A stretch of DNA of 64,000 bases from positions 16,826,572 to 16,890,571 of the forward strand of contig NC_088800.1 in the NCBI RefSeq assembly GCF_011386835.1. Reading direction: 5' to 3'. This document shows positions 48,107 through 60,476 of this stretch, piece by piece (within the stretch, counting starts at the first letter, position 1; every line of letters begins with the position of its first letter). Source of the DNA: Chrysemys picta bellii (taxonomy: Eukaryota; Chordata; Testudines; Emydidae). Under the pieces are notes generated by a model. That model was not told the DNA's origin. It saw nothing but the letters and a program-made list of their open reading frames with translations, and did not search any database. A program made the position numbers and the translations under genes.

Positions 48107-48659
48107 TGAGATTTGTAGGAGGGAGCAAAGAAGCTAGTGGCAGAGAAATGGTGAATAGATGCCAGGCTCTCTATTCACATCCCTATGCTCAGCCCATTAG
48201 ACCACTGCAGCAAATAGCATTTGGTAGAGAACTGTTGGTTAACAGTGTGCTGTAGGATAAGTTCTCCAGGAAACACAGATGCTACACTTCCTGCTGGGTA
48301 GCAAAAACAAAGGAGTCCAGGACAGGGCAGTCACTGGCTACAGCCAGTCAATAGTAGGAAGTTTTGTTACCATATTGCTGTACTTGGTTTCTGTTCTCAG
48401 TAAAGGATATAGCTTGCTCGTCGGTAAGATACTACATGGCACCAGCGGTGGAAGGCAAAGTGTAACGCTGACAGACCCTGGTAGGCAGGGTCGAAAATGG
48501 GACCTCTGAAGCTTAGTGTCTGAGTCTCTACTGCCACATGGCACTTAGCTAAGCCTGTAGCAGACTCATCAATCTCTAACTGGGCTAGGTGCCACTAGAG
48601 GGGGACAGAGCGCCACACCAAGCAGGCAGGAGTTACAACAGAATACTAGAAGCCCCAGT

Positions 48660-48845
48660 GGGAGGGGTAATATTGAAGTGGATGCTACAGCCTGTGCAAC
48701 TGCAAGTAACTCCCGCACCAGGCCGGAGAATCAGCGGAAATGCAGAATGTATCTGGAAATGCTTCAAGGTTTATGAAAGCCACGGGTGCAAACGGGAGCA
48801 TGAGCAAAATATTGCTCTGCTGCTAGTGGCAAGGACAAAAGTGTG
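48660..48845 (+). pseudogene. gag-like fragment of an LTR retrotransposon
   Basis: Encodes a segment with CIWKCFKVYESHGCKREHEQ followed by NIALLLVARTKV, reminiscent of the NWxxFKxxYE...LL pattern in vertebrate Ty3/gypsy gag. It ends in a stop. Assignment rests on this resemblance and on its place between LTRs and zinc knuckles. Confidence 0.5.
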
Positions 48846-49132
48846 AGATGTATGCAATGCATCCCATACAGATGGTGGTGAGGAAAGAGAGGAAAGCTTT
48901 GCAGAAACAACTAAAAGGTTTGCGGATCATTGTGTCCTCTATAGAGGTGTTTCTCACAGGCTTATAACTAAAAAAAAAAAAACCAATCCTGTGAATATAG
49001 AATATTAAATCAGACTCGCTTGTTAAAGACCAGACTGATCTGGGGTGTAACAATAAGAATGTCCATGAATGACTAAAGGAGATGAATCTGACTTTAGAAA
49101 GGTGAATATGTGCACAAACAGAAAGCCTAGAG

Positions 49133-49424
49133 CAGGGATCGGCAACCTTTGGCACGCGGCCCATCAAGGTAAGTCCCTGGCAGGCCGGGACAGTTTGTTT
49201 ACCTGCAGTGTCCGCAGGTTTGGCCAATCATGGCTCCCACTGGCTGCCGTTTGCTGTTCCAGGCCAATGAAGGCTGCGAGAAACGGTGCGGGTTGGGCCA
49301 CCTCTTCCCCCAGCACCCACTGGCTCCCACTGGCCGAACCTGCGGACACGGAAGGTAAACAAACTGTCCTGGCCTGCCAGGGACTTACCTTGATGGGCCA
49401 CGTGCCAAAGGTTGCCGATCCTTG
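49133..49424. mobile_element. hAT-type palindromic MITE (GATCGGCAACCTTTGGC ends) inside the LTR retrotransposon
   Basis: Ends CAGGGATCGGCAACCTTTGG and CCAAAGGTTGCCGATCCTTG. Perfect 8-bp duplication GCCTAGAG (49125-49132, 49425-49432). A full-length inverted repeat, younger than the retrotransposon it splits. Confidence 0.95.
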
Positions 49425-49499
49425 GCCTAGAGAAAGGCACAAAGGATATGACTTTTTGTACAACAGTTAGAGCAGCCAGGGAGAAGTTCACAGAAATTA

Positions 49500-49624
49500 A
49501 AATGGACAAGGACAGAAACACGGAAAGCAGGAAACAATGCCAGGGATGTGGCAACTTGCATGAGGATAGGAAATGCCCAGCATGGGGGCTAATATGCATG
49601 AACTGCGATAAACCTTACCATTAA
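49500..49624 (+). pseudogene. Retrotransposon gag zinc-knuckle remnant
   Basis: Translates to QCQGCGNLHEDRKCPAWG followed by LICMNCDKPYH and a stop. The spacing C-x2-C-x3-H-x4-C then C-x2-C-x4-H matches the paired zinc knuckles of Ty3/gypsy-type gag proteins (compare the usual CPAxGKxCxNCGKxNH). Confidence 0.7.
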
Positions 49625-49862
49625 ACTAAAATGTGCTAGAGAGTAGCAGGTGCCACACTTCTTGTACAATATCACGTGGTCTTTGAGTTTCCTGAGACAC
49701 ACTTGCTGCTGGGGAGCCAACACAAAAACCCTGGACAGCAAAGTCGCAGGCTACAGCTAGAGCGTAGTAGAAAGTTTTGTGACCTGATTGCTGTACATAG
49801 TTTTCATTCTCAAGAAAGAGTTTGTATCTTGAAACCGATCTACTCATTGGTAAGATACTACA

Positions 49863-51838
49863 ATAGAACCTAACGTAGCCACCTCAGAGAAGGACATGTT
49901 CTCTGCCTCAATCAGTCTAACTAGTCAAAGTGACACACTAAATCAGGCTGACAGAGAGTAGGGAGGGGACAGGGAAGGAAGGATGAGGATTACTATGGTA
50001 CATTGACTTTGTTTCTCAGTAGTAGACATAGAGTAGTGATGCTGAGTGATGTAGTTTTAAGCAATGTCAGGAAGCTACATGCTGTGACCGTACTAGCAGC
50101 TGAAAAGCAAGGCCAATGGCTGCAAACTCAAGGCTAAGTTAAAACATTAACACTCCCACCAGGGCATGTTCAGTCAGTAGAGGTGAAATTTTGCTGGATC
50201 TCTCCTCTTTCCAGAAGCTACCCTTCCCCACAAAAGGATTCTGCTCCCACACTTAACTTACCACAATTTTGGTTGACCGCCTGGGGCCCTTTATATCTCC
50301 ACATCTTCAGATGTCGCTGGAAATGTTTGACTGAAAGGGCAGCTGTTTTATTCATGGTACCTAGCTGCCTCACATCCTTCTACTCAAGACGAGTGATGAC
50401 TAACAGGTAGCAGAGAAACTGCCTGACCCTCATTCCGTGCTGCTGTTCCTGGCAAGACTTCCAACGTTCACCTTAAGATGGCCTCCCAGAAGCCCTAGAT
50501 TACACTTTAGGGAATTACACAAGAAAGATTAAGGTTTAATATTAGTTCATTAGGGTTTTTTCATTTCATGAATAAAACTATGTCCTTTTATATGCCAGCA
50601 ACAGTATGCTGCTGAGCTAATGAAAAACAGAGCTTGAGAGAATGATGCAGGGGAGTTTTATAAACAGATTTAATTGGCTAATGTTTCCTAACTTGTCAAA
50701 AGGAAGGATATTAGTTTCCCTTTCATTACAAAAAGACCCTTGAAGTCTAATCTTAAAACAAGGAGACAATTTAGCATAGCATAACTCTAATGCTGCTAGT
50801 GCTGGAGTTAGATTACTGACATTCATTTGAAGTTACTACTCAATGCTAAAAGCACAAACAAAAATGGACAATAAGAGTCATGAATTGTGAAATTGTCTTA
50901 TACCCTGGGATGCAAAGTGCGCTTTCTGAGAGACTGGAAAGCAGGCACAGAGCACTCACTGGACGAATTGGTGGCACTCAACCGTTGTCCACCATTCTTG
51001 TGATTCTATTTTTAAAAACAGAACTATTAATTCAGAGCTCGGAGCAGAATCCTTCGCTAACTTTTGTACCCATTAGGTTAACAGCCAGAAAATCCAGCTA
51101 CCAACTCCCACATGCTGTATTTCAGCCAAAAATGCATTTTGACTCATTCTTTTTCTTGTGAATATTACAGTGATTATATACTTGATTCTAATTGGTGTTT
51201 TAATATTTTATAATCCTCAGGGTTCAAAGAGCATTTTAACCCTTTAACACATGCACATAATTGCTGCTATCTGTGCATGGCAGGGAGACTTATTTGTCAT
51301 GCAGCAACTTTCATATATTTACAAATACAAACAACACAACCTGATTAGCTGAAATTCCAGGTTAACAAAAGGTTATGTTCCTTGAGTTTGCATAGTCCTG
51401 TGAAGCTTTGGTTTTAGGGAGATCCATAGGACTGAAATTAAGCCCTTAACTCCCTGTGAAGTTTCTATGCTTAGGAGGTTCACAGGATTGAAGCGCCTGG
51501 TTATTTCAACCTGCAATTTTACAAAGGTTACAGATGTTCCCCAAGAGCTCCATAAAATCAGGGTTTGCGTCTATCTAGCCTTCTAAGTTCTTATATGGCT
51601 CTGTCCCTGTGGTATGTCCACACTTTTCTATATATTTCAAAAGCTTGGAAAATGAGCACCTTGTGCATTTTTATTGAGCAGCAGCCTGAGACATGCTAAG
51701 CACAAAGCACTTTACACTCAAAGCAAATTGTATTTATTTATTTACTATGAACTCACCGAAAAACTCAGAGACACAATTTGGGGGGGCCTCACTTTCAGGG
51801 CAGGTTGAGGCTAAGATTAGGAGACAATACAGTTGATC

Positions 51839-51869
<31 letters not shown>

Positions 51870-52339
51870 TTTGCTCTTAGGTACAAACATTATAGGGTCA
51901 TCTTATGTGTTATAAATATGACACAGGAATTCTGGTATGAAATTGGGAGCAAATACTCAGCTGGTGTAAATTGTCATTGGTCCATCTTCTTTATATCTTG
52001 GTTCTCTTATCTGAGATGGGTCTGGGTTGATATGATGGGGTCAGTTTACACCTGGTAGAAATTTCAAAGAATGAGAAATGTCAACACAATTTTGTATTGA
52101 CATTTTTAATTTCAACAAAAAGATGAGAAAATGTTTTTTGCAAAAATTCTTATGAATTTTACCTGCTAGTTTTTGATTGCTCTAGTCAGTACCCATCAAC
52201 TTTAGTGGCCAATGTTTTCTTATTTTAGGCAAGGTTAATTTCTCCAAGGAAGACAGCAAAATATGTTACAGGATTTGTAGAAATAAAATTAACCTTTTGA
52301 ACTGATAATATGACAACTTTGGGGGGAATTTCTTTAAGT
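49863..52339. other. Intergenic, no gene seen
   Basis: A (GAAA)n tract at 51841-51869. Otherwise no recognised repeat or exon. Confidence 0.4.
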
Positions 52340-52506
52340 CCCTCGGATCGCGCAGCTTCCAGCAGTCCCCATTGGCCTGGAGCAGCGAACCGCGGCCAGT
52401 GGGAGCTGCGATTGGCCAGACTGCGGATGGGGCAGGTAAACAAACCGGCCCGGCCTGCCAGGGGCTTTCCCTACACAAGCGGCGGCCCCAGTTTGAGAAA
52501 CACTGT
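52340..52506. mobile_element. Right half of a palindromic hAT MITE (GTTTGAGAAACACTG end)
   Basis: Matches the right arm of the 37999 element: CCATTGGCCTGGAGCAGCGA, GGCAGGTAAACAAACCGGCC, CTTTCCCTACACAAGCGG and the terminus GTTTGAGAAACACTG. The left arm is missing. Confidence 0.85.
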
Positions 52507-52739
52507 GCTATTGCAAATAATCCCTCTCTACAGATTGTGTGACACCAGCAAGCGGTAGTCAGTGCTGCCATCCCTAACAAACTGTGCTGACTGGGACAGC
52601 TGGACCAAATTACAATGATGTAACGCAGTGCCTCGAGTGAGGTGTGTTAGCTGACCACAAACAACCCTTTGCAATCAGCACAGCTATGCACCATAAATAA
52701 CCAGTGCAGTGAGATTATTTCTTCTGCTTAAGTAGGGGT

Positions 52740-53416
52740 TGTGATGAAGTGAGACTGTTCTTAATGTTTCCTCTGAATACTGTGTGGGTGCCTCAGTTTC
52801 CCCTATGCATTTCTTAAGTCTCTAGGTGATGGGATAAAGGCCAGTGTGCATAAATCACTGACACACTGTCTCCCTGGCAACAAATGGCCAGGGCCCTTCT
52901 CCCCTGCAAGGAAATAGCTAAAGGTGAACAAAGAGATCAGGTGACCTCCTGGCCTGGGAAAGAGACAAAGCCCAGAGAAGGAGGGGCTGGAGGGGGTTTC
53001 AGTGGGGTGCTCGCTGGGAACGGGGAAGGGAGTGCAGACGGAGGTGTCTGGCTCTCTGAACCCCATAATGGACCCGGCCGAGGGGTCCCGTTCACCACTA
53101 TACCTACAAGCTCTGTTTTAGACTGTGTTTCTGTCATCTAATAAACCTCTGTTTTACTGGCTGGCCAAGAGTCATGTCTGACTGCAAAGTGGGGGTGCGT
53201 GCAGGACCTCTGGCTTCTCCAGGACCCCGCCTGGGCAGACTCGCTGTGGGAAGCGCATGGAGGGGCATATGCTGAATGCTCCAAGGTCAGACCCAGGAGG
53301 TGAAGACGTGTGAGCTTGCCCTGAAGACGGTCTGCTCTGAGGGAGAGGAGGCTCCCCAAAGTCCTGACTGGCTTTGTGGGGAGCAGTTCCAGAGCATCGC
53401 CCGGGACTTCGTGACA
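52740..53416 (+). mobile_element. Solo ERV-type LTR
   Basis: Begins TGTGATGAAGTGAGACTG and ends GACTTCGTGACA (TG...CA). It carries AATAAA at 53140-53145 followed by a T-rich stretch. The start matches the LTR at 6554-7057 read on the opposite strand. Flanks GGGGT and GGAGT are a possible 5-bp duplication. No internal viral region. Confidence 0.72.
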
Positions 53417-56400
53417 GGAGTGCCCCACCCACTCTTCACACATGTGGGTGTACTGCTGATCTGTCATGAGGGCACAGCCTGCCTGACTACTGGAGCAGGG
53501 CTTTGATGTTATGCCAGGGTCTAGCCCTATGTGAGTTTATGCCATAAATACATCAAGTCCCTCATTTAAGAAGGTTGCAGTTTTCAAGCACTCCCTCTCA
53601 ATCACAAAGCCACTTACTTGAAAAGAAGTAATGCGGGTGACTTCTTTCTCTGGGGCATGCAGCTGTGCCCATTCCACAACATAGCTGTGAGGAGAAGACA
53701 TGCAGAAAGAGTGGAGTCTTGCATCTTGTGCTAAAAATGAAAAGACTTTGACTTGGCCTGGGTTTCAGTGGAAGTGAGTTCCTTTCTCTGAATACGCCCT
53801 AGCTTTGGCCCCACAGGTTAGAATCTGGGCTCTGTGACTTTCAGCACTGTCTGCTGTGGTGGAAAGAGGAGCAACTATGAACTATAAGAAAGCTTGATTC
53901 ATTATTGCCTCAGGCAGTCTACTGTTGCCATTAGAGAAGCGGTACTTAGTATAAGATTCCACCCTGCCTGATTCCAGTCTGCCTGTCCTTCAGAGGACAT
54001 CAATGTGTTAAGTATATTACAAACATATTAATTTCACCAGGGACTTCATTGAAAGCATGTTAACCAAATTATTTTCTAGCTAACATGAATCATTACAAGG
54101 CAGACATAGGATGCAGTGAAAAAAAAAATAATCAGCATATTAGTGAGGGGGAAAAACCTTAAGAAATTCAGTGGTTGGGAAAAGCGGCCAAACATTTAGA
54201 TGCTTTTCTGACCCTTTGAATATCTTGACTTTGCAGATTTGCCCTAGAAATCTTGTGAGCACAGCCTCTCGTGAAATTAACAGACTTGTCTTTTCCCATT
54301 TCTGGCCAGCTCCAGGAAGTGTAAAGACCTGCAGAAATGAAGGATAATGTGGGGAGGGGTGAAGTTAACCCAGACTTGTTTGAGCTTCAGAAAGTTTGGT
54401 TGTGGTTCAGTTCAAGTCAGTTTTTATCCTATCTGTGCTGCAGTTGTGCCAACCTAACCTCGGACGTAGACACGACTAGCTCAGTGGAAGAATGTTTCCG
54501 TCGACCTGGCCACTGCAGCTCAGGGAGGGAGGTTACCTACAGGGATGGGAAAACCCCTTCTGTTGGTGTTAGATGCATCTACACTACGGTGCTACAGCAG
54601 CACACTTACTGTGCCATAGCTGTGCTACTATACTGCTCACAATGTAAACATTTGCTATCTGCTTCCTCAAGAATACAGTGGGGTGGACCCCGGCACGGTG
54701 TGGGGCCCCATTGACTTCAATGGGCCTCTGCACAGACCCAGGGGGTTTATTCATGTGGTACATCATGCTAAATTAGGGACTTGGTATCTAACCCATGTTG
54801 TACCACTGCTTCATTGTTGAACTATGCGCAAATCATTTAATCTCATCTGTAAAATGGGCCTAATACTTTATCCCACACAGGGCTGTTATGAGGGTTAGGA
54901 TTTAATTAATTAATATTTGTAAGCCACTTTGAGATCCTTGTCCGAGAGGCCCTATACAGAAGTTCAGTGTATTGGAGTCAGAGCTATTCTACTTTACTCT
55001 GCAGTGCTTTGGATTTCAAAATGTTTTCTGATATTATATTTTTGCGAAGCCACCACATGCATAACAGGGATGATGGAAATCATCCAGTACTGAGACCAAG
55101 TACAGTTAGACATCTGCAATGTAATAAATGACGTAATGACAGGACAATCAAATGCAACAAAATGAAAGTAGTAAATTGCAACAGAAAGTCTGGCAGGCCC
55201 ATGAATGATGATGATCATCTAGGTTAATTCAATAGAGGATGCTCTCTGCTCTGCAATAAATCTGAAACACTGTGTTGGGGGAGTGTGTCTTTATAATGTT
55301 CAACAATAATCTGTGCAGAATCAACTTCAGCTCTGAAATGAAATGATATAATTTGCATTCCAATTATTCCAGTTGCAAGATGACTCGTTAGAATCCTAGT
55401 GTCCTGAAATATTGATAAGAAACATTAAATATGAAACAGAAGGGCTTAATTTTAAAGAGTCTGTAGTGAATATTTTGGAAAAGGCTTTAGAAACGAACAT
55501 TCCACATGCCTGGCTAATCAAGTGAAAAACTATTTCCTTGGTAAGTATTACTTAAGGAGACATTGGGTGTCTTAAAGAGAAACTAAGAAAAATAGATGCA
55601 TTGAAAGAATAAGAAAATAATTCTTGCAGATTTTACCAGCTTTCTCCTTTAGTAACTTTTAAATAGAGATGGGCCCAACCCACAAAATGTAGATTCAAGC
55701 TTCATACATCTCAAGGTTCTGAGGTGTTCAGACCTATGCCTTTGGATTAAACTACTATATACATAGTGGGCTTTTGCAAATTCTAGTTCCAGATTTCAAA
55801 CACTACAAATCTGGGGATATTCAGACCTGGGGGAGGAGGGCTGATTCAATCATGTCTCTAATTTCTAACATGATGGGCAGTATTCTATTATATCGTGTTG
55901 GAAATTATTCACACCTAATATAGCACAACATCTTAACAAGGAATTGTGTCAAACTCATACAACATTTTGGCTTGACTGAGAAATTCTGATCTGGACATGC
56001 TAAGGAAGTGTCTCTTTCAGGTCAGGAGCCATGGGCTTGAGCAGACATGCGGAAGGGCCTTTGCACAATACGCACATTCAGTGTTCCTTGTTTTTAGCAG
56101 CAAGTCAGTTCATTTTCACAGTATTAAAATTCAGTAGAGGCAGAGTGCACCACAATTTAAAAAGGCCTTCAACAATGAATTAAGACAATTAAATTATTTC
56201 TCTACAAATGAGGCGTTATCCACCACCAGCAATTCAGGAGGGGAAATCTAGCCCAGCATTATTTATTGTATACAATGCTATTATTATTATTTATTATGTG
56301 CATTGTGGGTAAAGCCTAGGAGTCCAGTTATGGATCAGGACTTCTTTGTGCTAGGTGGTCTCCAAACACAGATTATGGATACATATTGCAGATTGCCTTC

Positions 56401-58754
56401 CTCTACTATTCACACGTCATTATGGAAATCAACAGCAATGTCATTAGTAGACAGAACTAATATTTTCGGAAGAAAAACACTGAACAATTTTTAAAGCATC
56501 CGCTGAAGAGAGGTTTGTTTTTTTCCTGGAGAAATGAACCCAGCTTATTATCGCTAAACTGTAACATTTTACACCTGAGTAGTGCTGAGAGAAGCCAGAA
56601 GGATGAAGATTTAGGAAGAAAAAATTCCTAAAAAACCCCCCCCGGCAATAATCATTTGGTACTAAAATACTTGTTAATTTTTTAAAAATGGCTAGCACCA
56701 TCAAGAAACAGCCAAAAGAAAAAAATTATGAGAGGTTAAACAAAACAATATAACAAAATGTTAAACTCTGGAACTAAAAATATTTAAATCACTCTACACC
56801 TTATCTATATATCCTAGTCTCTAAATGTCCTGGTAACTAGACATAACAAAATTAATAACCTCTAATTATTCTCCCCATAAGACACACCTTAATTTCTGAG
56901 AATGACAAAAGATCAATGTTTATAGAAGTAGCAAACCATTTTTAGCTTCCACAGTCACAAAACTGCTGCATTGCTTGGGCTCTGTCTGCACTGGATGACC
57001 TTGAAATTGCCGGAGTCACGGCCAGCTTCTATCTTTGGTTCCAAACAACCACCTTCAATCTTACACAGTGTCATGTTCTCATTGTCTGGGCTTTGTACTT
57101 CCCTGCCATTGAAGGATTTTTCACATAAATTATACAGGAAATGAAGCAAAATGTAATTACCATCTCCAAAAGCACCAAGGCAGATAGATAGCAACCGACA
57201 TGGAAAGCAGTTCAACAGTCAGTTTTCAATAAATGTCACTTGGTAGAATGGATATAAATGAAGCATATATCACCATACCACCCAGCCCCACAATTATATT
57301 ATTATCGCATCATGCAGCCAAAAAGTTATAAGGTTATGGCTATTTCCAACTATCACTGTTAGCAGACTGCTCCAAAGGGACTTTCATTCTTTGCTTTTAA
57401 ACCTCATTATATGGACTTCAAAATGTATCATCAAATAATATTATGCTGCATTAAATTGAGTTTTCCCAATGAAAACATTTCCACTAAGCTTGAATGAGAC
57501 ATTTGATAATCCATTAGCACACCTTTAACTTTTCAACATACTAGATTTTCTCATATTTTTTTTTATAATTCTCAAAAGAAAAAGACAATTATTTCTCACT
57601 TTGGAGTAGTCCAAATGGATGTGATTTGATTGATCTGAACAGAAGGCACATTACAGTGATGTATAACAACATTTTTGTCCTTGGAAGAACTCCAAATTAA
57701 TTCATTCCCCTTTTACCTTTCAAGGTACAGCATGATATTTAACCCTAACTTAACATCATATTTATTTAAAAGAAGTTATTATGGGAGATCTGGGCTACAA
57801 ATAACAGCATTAACAAGGGTTAGCAATAAAGTTCATCTATCCAAAATAGATTTTGCATGGAGAAAATTAGTGGTGACACAACTTCAATATAAAAGTCTGC
57901 ATTTATGATTCAATAATCATGGAATTCACTGAGCAAGACCTTTAAAATGCAGAGGACACATTTTAAAAGGGATACATGTGTAATGCAAATGTTTTTTCTA
58001 GTCTTGTGTTGAAGATAGGTGTTTTCTTTTCCTGGCTTCCAGGTATCTAAGAGCTCACTAAGTTCACCCCATTCCCCTTACAAAAGTCTCCCAATGAAGG
58101 ATACAACAGATAATAAACTGACAATATACATGATCTTAGCCAGAAAGCCAAGATGGCTGAAATGGGGATGAATTACATTTGTTACAAAACCCTGCAATGG
58201 GGTAAATGAGAGTACAGGTCAGATTTGGGCAGGAGAAAATAAACTTGTAATTTTGAATGGACTATTGCCTTCTTATGTCAGGTATAAATTTTTAAAGCAG
58301 TGTATTAAAATCAATGCAAGTCTCATAAATAAAATCCTGTGCATCTCTGTTATTTTACCACAGAACTTCTTTAATCAGTAAAAGCCTGTATAAGTCATAT
58401 AGCACCCTATTAAGGAGAGCTGAAACTTATGTAAGGCCTTATCTTCACAGTTGGTTTTTAGTCACAGGTATACTATACTTATATAGCTCGCCAGTACAAA
58501 TCCCTAGTGTAGACTCAGTTAATCAATATAAATAGAGACTCTGGTTCTATCCTTTCTCCAACAGCAACAGGGATCATTCATGCGATTTCACTTTGGATCT
58601 TGAGACATCCATGTGGCTATCTCATGTCCCCTCTGCAGGATGGAAGACCCCACCTCTCGGTAGAATGGATAACTGGGAATGCAGTAGATTGAAATTCATG
58701 GAGTTCTCAATACAATTTTGCCACCCACAATAGTTTTCTTCACTAGAATGTGAA
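53417..58754. other. Intergenic, AT-rich, no gene seen
   Basis: No coding exon. A MIR-like 3' fossil (CTCATCTGTAAAATGGGCCT then GCTGTTATGAGG) lies at 54790-54960. The rest is unrecognised, AT-rich and low in obvious young repeats. Confidence 0.4.
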
Positions 58755-58762
58755 CTCTAGAG

Positions 58763-60468
58763 CAGGCCTGCACAACTCGTAAAACGGCGAGGGCCATATT
58801 ACGCCAAAGAAAACAACTGAGGGCCAAACCCCCCCAAGCACCGCCAACCCCCCCCCAGCGCCACCCAGCCCCCCCGAAACACAACACACACACCCCAGCA
58901 CCGCCCACCCCACGGAAACAACCTCCCCAGCGCCGCCACACCCCCCCCCCCCCGCGCGCCATCTGCTCCACGGAATTAATCCCTCTTCCCCAGCGCCGCC
59001 CCACCGAAACAGCAGTATTGAACCTCGGTAATATGTTATAGCGGCCCCTAAGGTAGTATAATTAAGGTAAAAGAAAAATGTCTTTTTGCTAGAAGTAGAA
59101 TAAGATCTTCCCCCCACTTTGTAATTGATTGCCCTGTTGAATGACTGAGGTGTGAATGAGGAAGGCGTGGAAGGCAGGCACCTCTGGACAGCTGCAACGC
59201 TTGGAGAGGGCAGGGCCAGCTCTAGGATTTTTGCCGCCCCAAGCAAAAAAATTTTTGGCCGCCTCCCCTTTCTTTTTCGTGCCCCCGGCCCCACCCCAAC
59301 TCCACCCCTTCCGAACCCCTTCCCCAAATCCCCAGCACCGCCTCCTCCCCTGGTGTGCCGCATTTCTCGCCCCCATTGCTTCCTACGGGCCCCCCGTGAC
59401 GTCCTGCCCTAGCTCACCTCCACTCCGCCTGCTCCCCTGGGCATGCCACCGCTCTGCTTCTCCCCCGTCCCTCTCAGGCGAGGGAGAGCGGAGAAGCGGA
59501 GCAGCAGCGCGTTCAGGGGAGCAGGCGGAGCAGAGGTGAGCTAGGGTGGGGGGGCGCAGGAAGTAATGGGGGGGTTAGAGGAACTGCTCCCCACTCCAGC
59601 TCACCTCCGCTCCACCACCACCGCCTCCCCCGAGCACCCGCCGCTCGGCTTCTCCTCCCTCCCAGCCTTGCTGCGCGAAATAGCGGTTTTGCATGTGGCA
59701 AGCCTGGGAGGGAGGGGGGAGAAGCGGAGCAGCGGCGCATTCAGGGGAGTAGGCAGAGCGGAGGTGAGCTAAGGTGGGGGGGTGCAGGAAGTAACGGGGG
59801 GATAGAGGAACCACTCCCCGCTCCAGCTCACCTCCGCCGCCTCCCCCGAGCGCCCCGCCGCTTGGCTTCTCCTCCCTCCCAGCCTTGCTGTGCAAAACAG
59901 CTGTTTCGCGCGCAGCAAGCCTGGTAGGGAGGGAGAAGAAGTGGAGCAGTGGCGGCGCGCTCAGGGGAGCAGGTAGAGGCGGAACGGAGGCGAGCTGGGG
60001 CAGCGAGGGCACTTTTTTCCCATGCCCCGGAGTCGGCATCTATGATGGCCGGCGCCAGAATGCCGCCCCTAGAAATGTGCCGCCCCAAGCACCCGCTTGT
60101 TTTGCTGGTGCCTGGAGCCGGCCCTGGGAGAGGGGATGGAAGCAAGACCAGATCAGTAGAACAGGTCAGCAACCGACTCACCACTTGCCTCCTCAGCTCC
60201 CTTGCCCCGGCTCGCCTACTCACCCCCCGCCACTGCCCGCCCACTCGCCTCCTCAGCCCTCCACCCTCCCGGATCGCCTACTCATTCCCTGCCACTGCCC
60301 GCTCGCTCACCTACTCAGCCCCCCTCCCTCACCCGCCGCTTGTCTACTCACCCCCCCCCCCTCCGCCCGCGGGCCGCACAGTGAGCCCATCTACTCAACC
60401 CCCGCGGGCTGCACAATGAGCCCACACGGGCCGCATGTGGCCCCCGGGCCGCATGTTGTGCAGGCCTG
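58763..60468. mobile_element. hAT-type element, CAGGCCTGCACAAC ends, with nested hAT
   Basis: CAGGCCTGCACAAC and GTTGTGCAGGCCTG are perfect inverted ends. The 8-bp duplication CTCTAGAG is perfect (58755-58762, 60469-60476). The interior is C-rich on the plus strand. It contains a 916-bp hAT at 59211-60126, so the host was about 780 bp. Confidence 0.93.
59211..60126. mobile_element. hAT-type element, CAGGGCCGG family, 916 bp, nested and internally tandem
   Basis: Ends CAGGGCCAGCTCTAGG and CCTGGAGCCGGCCCTG. Perfect 8-bp duplication GGAGAGGG (59203-59210, 60127-60134). The interior has about two copies of a 227-bp tandem unit starting GAGGTGAGCTA (59534, 59761; a partial GAGGCGAGCT at 59986). 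Each unit folds back on itself through CAGCTCACCTCCGC. Open frames here are repeat-derived. Confidence 0.92.
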
Positions 60469-60476
60469 CTCTAGAG

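Larger units (their letters stand above)
48246..49862 (+). mobile_element. Degraded LTR retrotransposon (Ty3/gypsy-like), gag remnant only
   Basis: Two diverged LTRs (48246-48436 and 49632-49862) both begin TGTGCT and both end GGTAAGATACTACA, sharing the tract around GCTGTACTTGGTTT/GCTGTACATAGTTT. The 5' LTR is followed by TGGCACCAGCGG, a possible primer-binding site. Between them lie a gag-like piece (48660-48845) and a zinc-knuckle segment (49530-49622), split by a hAT MITE at 49133. Protease and polymerase regions are gone. No target duplication is evident. Confidence 0.65.
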
